A stretch of DNA of 13,410 nt. Source: JAIEPT01 sp038217425 (GTDB taxonomy: Bacteria; Planctomycetota; Planctomycetia; Gemmatales; Gemmataceae). The stretch covers positions 1 to 13,410 of the forward strand of contig JBBQPM010000189.1 of the NCBI GenBank assembly GCA_038217425.1. Reading direction: 5' to 3'. The notes under the pieces are model-generated. The model ran no database searches and was not told where the DNA came from. It saw only the letters and a program-made list of their open reading frames with translations. A program made the position numbers and the translations under genes. Positions 1 to 7,600 of this stretch are shown here, one piece after another (within the stretch, counting starts at the first letter, position 1; the number at the start of each line of letters is the position of its first letter).

Positions 1-591
1 TTTCGTCTGTAGTCACGGAAGCACCCTCTTTCTTGAGGAAACGCTCCCTGAAACTGGCCAGTACAGGAATCAATGTAAACCCTTGACTTCATTGCAGCTG
101 AAACCAAACTCCATTACAAGGGCAATGTGCAGCTGTAGAATTAGGCGAAGGAGGAGTTTCGGTCGTCGGTATCAGCGACGGGTCAGTTAGGGGACTCGAT
201 TCACTCGGGTGGACCTTCAAGCGGTCAATTGATCACGATGACCGAGACGAGGGCGCTCATGCCAGTTGGTACGGGCCACATGGGTCGATCAAGCTTTACG
301 ACCCCGAACAGAAGCTGCGAAAGAAGGCGTGAGTCGATCGACGGGCCCAGGAAGTCCGCGGGAGACGGCGGCAGCCGCTTACCTCTCGCAGTAGGTCGAC
401 ATTACGAAAGTGAGCGGCGAGGAACCGACGCCAATCCCAATAAGCTTATTGAGATTGTGATCGGGACATCGTGTCCGGCGAAACCATTGTTCCGAGAGTT
501 GGCGAAGAAGTGGTCCTTCGGTGCGGCGGCCACGGGAGTCTCGATTATTAAGGTACGCCTTTCGCGTTTCGCCCTTCTACCGAGGCCGCCT
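1..591. other. Left flank without a recognisable gene
   Basis: I cannot assign a gene here. The one stretch that reads somewhat like protein is + frame 3, open from 102 to the stop at 330-332, with a C-terminal part rich in charged residues (DHDDRDEG, then SIKLYDPEQK). It has no ATG, GTG or TTG near its beginning, although a GGAGG-like string lies at 150-154. The frame-1 open stretch 229-591 looks like a run-up to the OsmC relic rather than a protein. The region may be decayed coding sequence, like the OsmC relic that follows it, but this is inference. Confidence 0.3.
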
Positions 592-960
592 ATGATTCGC
601 TCCGCCAAGCTTCCAACACCGTTCCCGGCAGAATTTACCAACGGCAAGCGCACGTCGTCGCCGATTCCACCCCTTGCGAAGGAGAGTGGCGAGGCAGGAT
701 TCGGCCCACACGAACTGCTGGAAGCTGCGTTGGCAATCTGCCTGACGATGACAGTGCAAATATCCGCGGCGAAGCGAGGCTTCTAGCTGACGGGGTGCGC
801 AGTGAAGTGCGGATCGACCGTAGCATGCCCGGCGAGTCTTCGCTCAGTTACTCCCTCGAACTCGACGGCCCTTTGACTGAGGAGCATTCGCTGTACCTGC
901 AACTCCGTGGCCGAGTGTCCGGTTTCTCAGACGCAGCAGGTTGTTGACGCCCGGAAATAG
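592..960 (+). pseudogene. OsmC-family peroxiredoxin relic, frameshifted
   Basis: OsmC/Ohr-type proteins are small cytoplasmic thiol peroxidases that reduce organic hydroperoxides with two conserved cysteines. Frame 1 from ATG 592 reads MIRSAKL, then PAEFTNGK, then the family-typical GPHELLEAALA with the first cysteine codon at 739-741. It stops at TAG 784-786. The homology continues in frame 3 from about 783 (DGVRSEVRIDRS, then YSLELDGPLTEEH) and returns to frame 1 at about 898, with the second cysteine at 916-918 in VAECPVSQT. The stop is at 958-960. At least two frameshifts are therefore needed, so the gene is broken unless the assembly is wrong. Its length, about 120 residues when mended, is a little short of usual OsmC proteins. 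The family call rests on remembered motifs and their order. Confidence 0.6.
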
Positions 961-1181
961 TGTCTTCTGAATCCTTTAAGCCTGCCAGGGCTCAATTTCC
1001 AACTGTTCGCCCTCTTTTACACCGAGGTGGCCTTCGCGGCAAACCCCCACGCCGATCCTGCGCGTACCCGGTCCGCATCGTCGGTCAAGCTCACCGGCAT
1101 CCCCGGATTAATTTTGTGAGCGACCGCGCGATTCAAGGCGAGCGAAGCGGGCAACGACGAACGACCTTCATGAGAAAACTG
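961..1181. other. Spacer between OsmC relic and efflux operon 3' end
   Basis: No gene is recognised in these 221 bases. Both neighbouring genes end here, the OsmC relic on the + strand and the RND pump on the - strand, so this is a convergent intergenic region. Confidence 0.4.
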
Positions 1182-4100
1182 TCATTTGCTCGGCGGGGGG
1201 CTCGCCGAGCGGCCGAAGCGTGCGTAGAGCGGCGGCAGCAGAAACAGATTGAGAACCGTCGAGGTAAACAGCCCGCCCAGAATGACCACCGCGAGCGGAT
1301 ACTCGATCTCGTGTCCAGGCTTGTTCCCCGCGATAACGAGCGGTACGAGCGCCAGGCCCGTCGCCAGCGCCGTCATCAGGATGGGCGCCAGACGCTCCAT
1401 GGCGCCTCGCATCACCAGACCGATGCCGAACGGCTCGCCTTCTTCGAGTTCCAGATGTCGAAAGTGGCTGACCATCATGATGCCGTTGCGCGCCGCGATC
1501 CCGAGTACGGTGACAAAGCCGACCAGCGATCCAAGCGACAGGACGCCGCCGGAAAGGAAAACGGCGCAGACGCCGCCGATTAGCGCAAAGGGAATCGTGC
1601 AGACGACGATGAGCGTCGGTCGCCAGGCCTGGAAATCGACATACAAGAGCAGCACGATGCCGATGAACGCGAGCCCGGCGAGTGCGTAAAGTTTGCGCGT
1701 CGATTCTTGCCGTGCGGCGTACTCACCCAGAAACTCCGGATGGTACTCGCGGTCGAACGGCACCTGCTTCACCTTCTCTTCAATCTCGCGCGCCACCGCG
1801 CCCAGATCGCGGCCCAGCGCGTTGCACGTAATGTCGAGTCGGCGCGAGGCGTTCTCGCGTTTGATCTCGTTGGGCGTCGGGCTGATGATTACATCCGCGA
1901 CATCGCCCAGGCGGACTTGCACGCCGGTCGGCGTATCGATCGGCAGCGACTGGATTGCGGAGAGGTCCCGCCGTACTTCGGGGATGCCCCAGACGACGAC
2001 GTCGAATTTCTTTTGGCCCTCGTAGACCTCGCCGACCTTGACGCCGCGCAAGAAGGTGGTCGAAACCCGGCGGATGTGCCCCGCGGTCACGCCGAACTGC
2101 GCCGCCGACTCGGGCTTCAGGCGAATCTCGACTTGTGCCACTTGGACCTGCGACTCGACTTTAAGATTGGTGACGCCTGGCACGCTCGCCATGGCGGCTT
2201 CGATTTCCTTCGCCTTGGCGCGCAGCACGTCGAGATCGGGCCCATACACGCGCACCACGATCGAGGCGCTCGCCCCCGTGAGGACTTCCTTGATGCGCTC
2301 TCGCAAGTACGTGAGCACATCGCGATAGAGGCCCGGGTACGAAAGCACCACGGCTTCGATCTTCTTCACGGTCGCATCGAGATCGGCCTTGGGATCGACG
2401 CTGATCCAAAGTTCGGTGAAGTTGGGCCCGACGACTTCGTCCGCGACTTCGGTTCGGCCGATGTGCGAGCCGAAGTTGCGCACGCCGGGGATGGCGCGGA
2501 GATCGATACTGGCCTGGACGGTAACGCGCTGCATCGCTTCGACCGAAGTCCCCGGCTTCTCGACAAAGTGCATGAGAAAGTCGGTCTCCTGAAAGTTGGG
2601 GAGAAACTCCTGCCCGAGTCGGGTCGCCGCCGCAGCGGTGAGCACGAAGGCGGCGCCGAGGATCGCGAGCGCCAGGTTGGGCCGATGGACGAGGGCCGGC
2701 AGCAACGGTCGATAGAGGCGTTTGAGCAGCAACGTGAGCGGCGCTTCCGGCCGGCTCGCGGCTCGACCCGTTAGAAGCATGTAAGAAAGCGCCGGCGTAA
2801 CCGTCAGCGCCACGGCGAGCGACGCGAGAATCGCCAACACATACGCCAGCGCGAGCGGGCGGAAAAACGTCCCCGCGAGACCGTCGAGGAAGAAGATCGG
2901 TAAGAAGACAAGCACGACGATGAGGCTTGCGTAGACAACCGCACTGCGGACTTCGAGCGACGCCTTCAGCACGACCTGGAAACCCGAAAGTGGACTCCCT
3001 TCTGCCCGGTTCAGCCGGACGCGACGCACGATGTTCTCGACGTCGATGATCGCATCGTCCACGAGTTCCCCAAGCGCGATCACCAGCCCCGCGAGCACCA
3101 TCGTGTTCACCGATGCCCCCGCCCACGTCAGCAATAGGACCGCGGAAACGAGCGAGAGCGGAATCGCGGTCAAGCTGATCGCAGCCGTGCGCCAGTCGTA
3201 AAGAAATGCGATCAAAACGACGACCACGAGCAGGCAGCCGACGATCAGCGCTTGGGCGAGGTTCTCGATGGCGCGTTCGATAAACGTCGCGGGCCGAAAG
3301 ATATCGGAATCGATCTCGACGTCTTTGAGCCCGGGCCTCAGGAGTTCGAGGGCGCGTTCCACGTTGCGAGTGACTTCGAGTGTGTTCCCTTCGGGATGCT
3401 TTTCGACGATGAGCAGCAGGCCGGGTCCGTCGTTGATGACGGCGTCGCCGATCGGGGGGGGCGAACCGGTCGTCACGTGGGCGATATCGCCGAGCGCGAT
3501 GGACGCGCCGCCGCGGTATTCGACAACCGTGCGCGCCAGGTCTGCCGGCTCGCGAATCGGCGAAACGTGTCGCATTGCCATGCGCTGCGTGTGCGTGTCG
3601 AAAAAACCGCCCGTCTCCAGCACCGCAGCGTCGGCGCTCGCCTTGAGCACGCTGTCCACGCCGATACCGCTGGCACGCAAACGATCGGGGTCGATCAATA
3701 CTTGATACTGCTTATCGCGCTGGCCCCAGATCGCAACGTTGGCAACGCCTGGGACCGACATCAGCTTGGGCCGAATCGTCCAGAGCGCGATGGTAGTGAG
3801 GTCTTGCTGTGACAGCGTCTTCGACCAGGCGCCCATCTGCATGACCCGGCTCGTCGACGACAACGGCTGCAAAATGACTGGCGGTTTCGCGATGACGGGG
3901 AGTTGCCTGGCCTCGGCCGCGACGCGTTCCTGCACGATCTGGCGAACCTTGAGATGATCGGTTCCCTGGCCCAGAATCAGCACGACCTGCGACAGGCCGA
4001 GTACCGACTTCGAGCGTACCGTCTGCACGTTCGGGATGCCGGTGAGCGCGTTCTCGAGCGGTAAAGTCACGAGGCTTTCGACCTGTTCGCTGGAGAGACC

Positions 4101-4262
4101 AGGCGCCTCGGTCTGAATCTCGACGATCGGCGGCGCGAACTCGGGGAAGACGTCGAGCGGCGCATGGCGAATCGACTGATAGCCGACGATCATGAGCAGA
4201 GCGCAGCCTGCGAGCAGCGCCAGGCGAAGGCGAACGGAGGTGGCGACCAGCCAGGTTAGCAT
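1182..4262 (-). CDS. CusA/CzcA-class (HME) RND efflux pump, inner membrane
   Basis: Proton-driven inner-membrane pump (1026 aa) of a tripartite heavy-metal-type exporter. The RND layout is complete. TM1 lies near residues 13-30, the first periplasmic porter region is about 31-335, TM2-TM6 fall within 337-490, TM7 is near 531-547, the second periplasmic region is about 548-855, and TM8-TM12 lie within 858-1012. TM4 carries GELVDDAIIDVEN (398-410), with Asp402/Asp403 as the probable proton-relay acids, typical of the heavy-metal branch. ATG 4262-4260 has a GAGGGA ribosome-binding site just upstream and follows the adaptor gene by 12 bp. The methionines that bind Cu/Ag in E. coli CusA seem to be absent at the positions I can align from memory, so the substrate is open. 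Length matches the family and there is no sign of damage. Confidence 0.93.
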   Translation of the reverse strand: MLTWLVATSVRLRLALLAGCALLMIVGYQSIRHAPLDVFPEFAPPIVEIQTEAPGLSSEQVESLVTLPLENALTGIPNVQTVRSKSVLGLSQVVLILGQGTDHLKVRQIVQERVAAEARQLPVIAKPPVILQPLSSTSRVMQMGAWSKTLSQQDLTTIALWTIRPKLMSVPGVANVAIWGQRDKQYQVLIDPDRLRASGIGVDSVLKASADAAVLETGGFFDTHTQRMAMRHVSPIREPADLARTVVEYRGGASIALGDIAHVTTGSPPPIGDAVINDGPGLLLIVEKHPEGNTLEVTRNVERALELLRPGLKDVEIDSDIFRPATFIERAIENLAQALIVGCLLVVVVLIAFLYDWRTAAISLTAIPLSLVSAVLLLTWAGASVNTMVLAGLVIALGELVDDAIIDVENIVRRVRLNRAEGSPLSGFQVVLKASLEVRSAVVYASLIVVLVFLPIFFLDGLAGTFFRPLALAYVLAILASLAVALTVTPALSYMLLTGRAASRPEAPLTLLLKRLYRPLLPALVHRPNLALAILGAAFVLTAAAATRLGQEFLPNFQETDFLMHFVEKPGTSVEAMQRVTVQASIDLRAIPGVRNFGSHIGRTEVADEVVGPNFTELWISVDPKADLDATVKKIEAVVLSYPGLYRDVLTYLRERIKEVLTGASASIVVRVYGPDLDVLRAKAKEIEAAMASVPGVTNLKVESQVQVAQVEIRLKPESAAQFGVTAGHIRRVSTTFLRGVKVGEVYEGQKKFDVVVWGIPEVRRDLSAIQSLPIDTPTGVQVRLGDVADVIISPTPNEIKRENASRRLDITCNALGRDLGAVAREIEEKVKQVPFDREYHPEFLGEYAARQESTRKLYALAGLAFIGIVLLLYVDFQAWRPTLIVVCTIPFALIGGVCAVFLSGGVLSLGSLVGFVTVLGIAARNGIMMVSHFRHLELEEGEPFGIGLVMRGAMERLAPILMTALATGLALVPLVIAGNKPGHEIEYPLAVVILGGLFTSTVLNLFLLPPLYARFGRSASPPPSK
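1188..1210 (-). terminator. Hairpin at the 3' end of the efflux operon
   Basis: A perfect 8-bp GC-rich stem, GCTCGGCG (1188-1195) with CGCCGAGC (1203-1210), closes a 7-nt loop. On the - strand it covers the last codons of the RND gene and is followed by AAATGA (the stop) and, a few bases later, a short TTTT. The stem is strong but the U-tract is weak and displaced. It could be an intrinsic terminator or an mRNA 3'-end stabiliser. Confidence 0.35.
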
Positions 4263-4274
4263 CGCGTCCCTCGG

Positions 4275-5501
4275 TTACTTGGTAAAGCCCGTTTCGGTTC
4301 CGAACAATTCGATTGCGCCAGCGATGACGATCTGCGTGCCGACGTCCGGCCCCGTACGAAGAACCGCGGTATCGCCGCTGACGAAGCGAACTTCGACGCG
4401 GCGGCGAATGAAAGTCCGTTCGCCGCGTGCTTCGTAGACCCAGGTCCCGCCGTTGATGTCGTGAATCACCGCAGACCAGGGAATGACGAGCGGCTCTTCC
4501 TTCTCCGTAGGAGCCATCTCGATGCGCACCGCCACGCGATGCCCGGGGCTGAAGCGGAGCGCTCGATTGTCGAGCTCGTAAAAGAGATCGACCGTGCCGG
4601 CGTTTTGATTCGCCGCCGGAGGCGCGGCGATCGGCTTGACCGATTGACCCGCGTCGCCGGCCCGCGCCGTCAACGGTGCCGCAATCGCGTCGGCCTTGAG
4701 GTCGAGATCGCCGAGATCGCCGACGTAGGTCGGTACGCGCACCCAGACGCGGTCGCGATTCATGACCTCGAACAGCACCGCACCCGCTGGCACCGTCTGC
4801 CCGGACGACGCGGAGACGTTGCGAAGCAAGCCCGATTCCGGCGCGGTGAGTTCGAGCGGCGCCGTCGTCCCCTTTTCGAGATCACCGACCATCTTGTTCA
4901 TGGCGTCCCGCCGGGCGATCGACGTTTCGATGTTCTTTGTCGCCAGATCGAGCTGTGCCTTGGCCTCGTCGAATGCCTTTTGACTGCCCGCTTCCCCTTG
5001 CAGTAACCGTTTGGCGCGTTCGAAAGCTACTTGGGCCGCGTCGAGTTGCGACTGCGAACTCTTCACTTGCCCGTCCGCTTCGATCTTCGACGCGGTCAAA
5101 TTTACTCGGCCTTCCGGAGTGAGCAGCGGCGCGAGCTGAAAGATCGTTTGCCCCTTCTTCACGGCCTGACCCGGTTGCGGTACGTCTGCCGCCGATTTGA
5201 GCGTCCCGCTGAGCGGCGCCGAGACGATCACCGTTTGCCCCGGCGGCACGATCACCTCGCCGCCGTACAACCGCGTCCGCGGCATCGCCTTTCGCTCGAT
5301 CTTCGCGAACTGCATCGCCAGACTGCGTTCCGCGGCGAGCGTGAGCACGATCTTGATGAGCTGATCTTCCTTGACCATCACCGCAGGCGGAACGGCCGTC
5401 TGCTTCGGCGTCGGCGCAGGAGGATACAGCAGCAAACCGACCGTCGCGCCGCCCACGCACATGCCGAGCAACGTCCACAGAACGACGAATGCACTCCTCA
5501 A
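4275..5501 (-). CDS. Periplasmic adaptor (membrane fusion protein), CusB/HlyD type
   Basis: Adaptor subunit that bridges the inner-membrane pump and the outer-membrane channel. I start it at TTG 5501-5499 (408 aa). This start has GGAGGGGG upstream and shares TTGA with the stop of the preceding gene. An upstream in-frame GTG (5558) would add 19 residues inside the neighbour and lacks this support. Residues 4-26 form one hydrophobic anchor. The first half of the lipoyl-like domain is near 79-127 (SAPLSGTL, then GQAVKKGQTI). A helical hairpin rich in Ala, Gln and Lys spans about 130-205, the second lipoyl half is near 216-247 (LTAPESGLL), and the beta-barrel and membrane-proximal regions follow (PGHRVAVRIEM near 319-329, LVIPWSAV near 338-345). 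No His- or Met-rich metal-binding N-terminus is visible. It is the middle gene of the operon. Confidence 0.87.
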   Translation of the reverse strand: MRSAFVVLWTLLGMCVGGATVGLLLYPPAPTPKQTAVPPAVMVKEDQLIKIVLTLAAERSLAMQFAKIERKAMPRTRLYGGEVIVPPGQTVIVSAPLSGTLKSAADVPQPGQAVKKGQTIFQLAPLLTPEGRVNLTASKIEADGQVKSSQSQLDAAQVAFERAKRLLQGEAGSQKAFDEAKAQLDLATKNIETSIARRDAMNKMVGDLEKGTTAPLELTAPESGLLRNVSASSGQTVPAGAVLFEVMNRDRVWVRVPTYVGDLGDLDLKADAIAAPLTARAGDAGQSVKPIAAPPAANQNAGTVDLFYELDNRALRFSPGHRVAVRIEMAPTEKEEPLVIPWSAVIHDINGGTWVYEARGERTFIRRRVEVRFVSGDTAVLRTGPDVGTQIVIAGAIELFGTETGFTK

Positions 5502-6850
5502 GGTGCCCCCTCCGTCTTCGCCAATCGACGACCGACGCTTCGTTCGAGTTCGGCCCACGAGCGCCGCAGCTCCGCTTGCAATTGCTCCTGGCGAAGCAGA
5601 CTGTCGAGTAGTTGCCGGGTCGTTTCCAGAACCACCACGTAGGGCGTGTTCCCTTCGCGATACGCAAGCTCCGCCCGCTGAATCGCCGTCTGTACTTCGG
5701 GCTTGACCTTCGTTTCGAGAACGTCGAGTTCGGCTCGCGCTTGAGCAAAGCGATGATGGGCCTGGCGCACCTCGAGGATGATCTGATTTCGAAGAGTGGT
5801 CCGCTGCCGTTGGGCTTTCTCGAGTTCAGCTTCGGCGCGGGCGATATTCCCCTGGTTCCAGTTGAAGATCGGCAAAGTGGCGCGCACGCCGGGGCCGAAC
5901 TCGTGTCCGGTGAGCGTTCCGCTCGTGGCGTCGCCGATGCCGAGCAGGCGAACCCACTCGAGTTTTGAAAGCCGAACCCGTTCCGCAGCCGCCGCGATGT
6001 TTTGCTCCGCTGCCAGCACATCGGGCCGAGTCTCGATCGCCTGATTCGTCAGCGCCTCGGCATCGAGATCCACGCCTGCAGGCGCGGATCGAATCTCGAG
6101 TATCAAGGGTGTGCGATCTTTGCCGAGGGCGAGCAGATTGCGAAGTCGTTCGTCCGCGAGGGCGAGGTCGTAGGTGATGCGAATCACTTCTTGAGTCGCC
6201 TGGAGCGAATCGACGCGGGCGGTGGCGGCTTCTTGCGAGCTGATGTCGCCCCCTTTGAATCGCGTCTCCGCGAGCTTGGCAATGTGGCCGCGTAGACGAA
6301 CGCCTTCTTCGGCCACGCGCATTCGGCCGGTCGCCAGGATGACGTCGGCATGCGCCTGACGCACGTCGCGGATGAGATCGAGGGCAACTTGCGTCAAACG
6401 CTGGCCGACCCGCGCCGACTCGTTCGCTGCCGCCTTGATGCGAATCGGCCTCAGCCACAGCGCTTCCAGCGGGAAGTCAACGAGGTAGCGATACGGTTTG
6501 AACGGCACGCCGAAGAGATAAGCGAACTCGGGATTCGGCAACAGCCCCGCCTGAACGAGATCGCCGCGTACGATGCCGAGATCCGCGAGTTGTTCCTGAA
6601 ACGCCGCATTGTTCCATAGCGAGAGTAGAACCGCTTCGTCTTCGCTGAGACCGTCTTCGAGGCGGACTTCGCTCGGGATCTGATACGCATCGCCCCCGAC
6701 CGAGGAGCTAACGACGTGCCCCGTACGCTCGACGACATTCGCCGAAACCGTGGCGCGATCGCTGGCCAACGGGGCGGTTGAGCAGCCTGCGAGAAAGCAA
6801 GCGAATGCGAGAGCCGAAGTCCTGAACCAGGAGATCGGATCGAGCTGCAA
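5498..6850 (-). CDS. Outer-membrane factor lipoprotein, TolC/CusC/CzcC type
   Basis: Outer-membrane channel of the tripartite exporter (450 aa), first gene of the operon. The N-terminus is a lipoprotein signal: Arg10, a hydrophobic stretch 11-21, then the lipobox L20-A21-G22-C23, so Cys23 should be lipidated. Two OEP-type repeats follow, about 65-245 and 265-440. Each has a conserved segment before a long amphipathic helix (LLPNPEFAY near 103-111; GPGVRATLPIFNWNQGNIARAE near 319-340). The start is TTG 6850-6848. An in-frame TGA lies only two codons upstream and no ATG precedes the signal peptide, so this is the only start that keeps it. No clear Shine-Dalgarno is seen. The stop (TGA 5500-5498) overlaps the adaptor start. 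Confidence 0.87.
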   Translation of the reverse strand: MQLDPISWFRTSALAFACFLAGCSTAPLASDRATVSANVVERTGHVVSSSVGGDAYQIPSEVRLEDGLSEDEAVLLSLWNNAAFQEQLADLGIVRGDLVQAGLLPNPEFAYLFGVPFKPYRYLVDFPLEALWLRPIRIKAAANESARVGQRLTQVALDLIRDVRQAHADVILATGRMRVAEEGVRLRGHIAKLAETRFKGGDISSQEAATARVDSLQATQEVIRITYDLALADERLRNLLALGKDRTPLILEIRSAPAGVDLDAEALTNQAIETRPDVLAAEQNIAAAAERVRLSKLEWVRLLGIGDATSGTLTGHEFGPGVRATLPIFNWNQGNIARAEAELEKAQRQRTTLRNQIILEVRQAHHRFAQARAELDVLETKVKPEVQTAIQRAELAYREGNTPYVVVLETTRQLLDSLLRQEQLQAELRRSWAELERSVGRRLAKTEGAP

Positions 6851-6993
6851 TCGCAGTCAGCAGCGCCGGACCATGAAGGAATCTCGCGGACGGAGGGCAT
6901 CTTCTTCATAATCGACACGCGACGGGGGCAGGCTTTATCGGATTTGCGGAAAAAACCAATGGCTCGATGCGAGCACAACTTGACGCGACGCCG

Positions 6994-7023
6994 ATAATAA
7001 CAATGACAACTTCAGTGGTTCAA
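6994..7023 (-). promoter_or_regulatory. Candidate sigma-70-like promoter of the efflux operon
   Basis: On the - strand TTGAAC (7023-7018) is followed, after 18 bases, by TATTAT (6999-6994), a 5/6 match to the -10 consensus. Transcription would start near 6987 and leave a leader of about 137 nt before TTG 6850. The heptamer ACAACTT (+ strand) occurs at 6975-6981 and 7006-7012, straddling the -10 box about three helical turns apart, and could be an operator. Sequence match only. Confidence 0.33.
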
Positions 7024-7105
7024 GATCGAATGAGGTATTGCAAAGAAACGCATTGACTCGGCTCCATAGAGGGTTAGCAACAGCCCATCGATGGAGGGAT
7101 GAATC

Positions 7106-7600
7106 ATGCGTTTCGGAAGGCACCGTAAGGTTTCCTCTCGGCAGGTTCAAGAGCAGGCACTCCGTTTGTTGATCCCGGTTTTGGGCAACGAGGGAGGATT
7201 CGTTGCACCTGTCAGTCCCTCCTGCAGGTCGTGCTGACCGCTGCCGCGAATATGAACTCCGTGTTCGGGGCCTGTTTGCGCCTGGGAACCATGTCCGATC
7301 AGACGGCGCGACAAGCCCTACGCGACCGCTTGCCCAAGCGAAGGCAGATGCTCGAAGCCAAGCTCAACGCAGCCCTCCGCGAGCCGTTGCCGTCCAAAAC
7401 GCGCCGACGTCGTCGCGCGCTGGCCATCGATCTGCACGAGATCCCCTATCACGGTAACTCGCCGCACAATCACGTCCTGCACAAAAGGCCGCGCGCGGGA
7501 ACCACCAAGTTCTTCGCCTACGCGACCGCCTGTCTGGTCGAGAAAGGACACCGCTATACGCTGGCGTTCACCTGGGTCAAAGCCAACGAAACGATCGATC
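7106..7600 (+). pseudogene. ISH3-like transposase, 5' fragment with frameshift
   Basis: DDE transposase fragment of the ISH3 type, judged by remembered motifs. ATG 7106 has GGAGGG at 7093-7098, seven bases upstream. Frame 2 reads MRFGRHRKVSSRQ and LLIPVLGNEGG, then must shift one base near 7195-7203 to continue as RCTCQSLLQVVLTAAAN. The conserved block around the first catalytic region follows: RRALAIDLHEIPYHG, then KRGT-like PRAGTTKFFAYAT and YTLAFTWVKANE. Homology ends at ATCGAT near 7592-7600, where an oppositely oriented transposase begins. Only about 165 residues remain of a protein that usually has about 380-400, so it is inactive. The element's left terminus was not identified. Confidence 0.62.

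Noticed and set aside
83..120. TTGACT at 83 as a MerR-type metal promoter
   Set aside because: No acceptable -10 box lies at 17-20 bases and there is no clear dyad, and no intact gene follows.
1707..2774. Long + strand open frame (355 aa) opposite the RND pump
   Set aside because: Antisense shadow of a high-GC gene. It has no recognisable domain and an Asp/Gly/Arg-rich composition, while the - strand frame has full RND homology.
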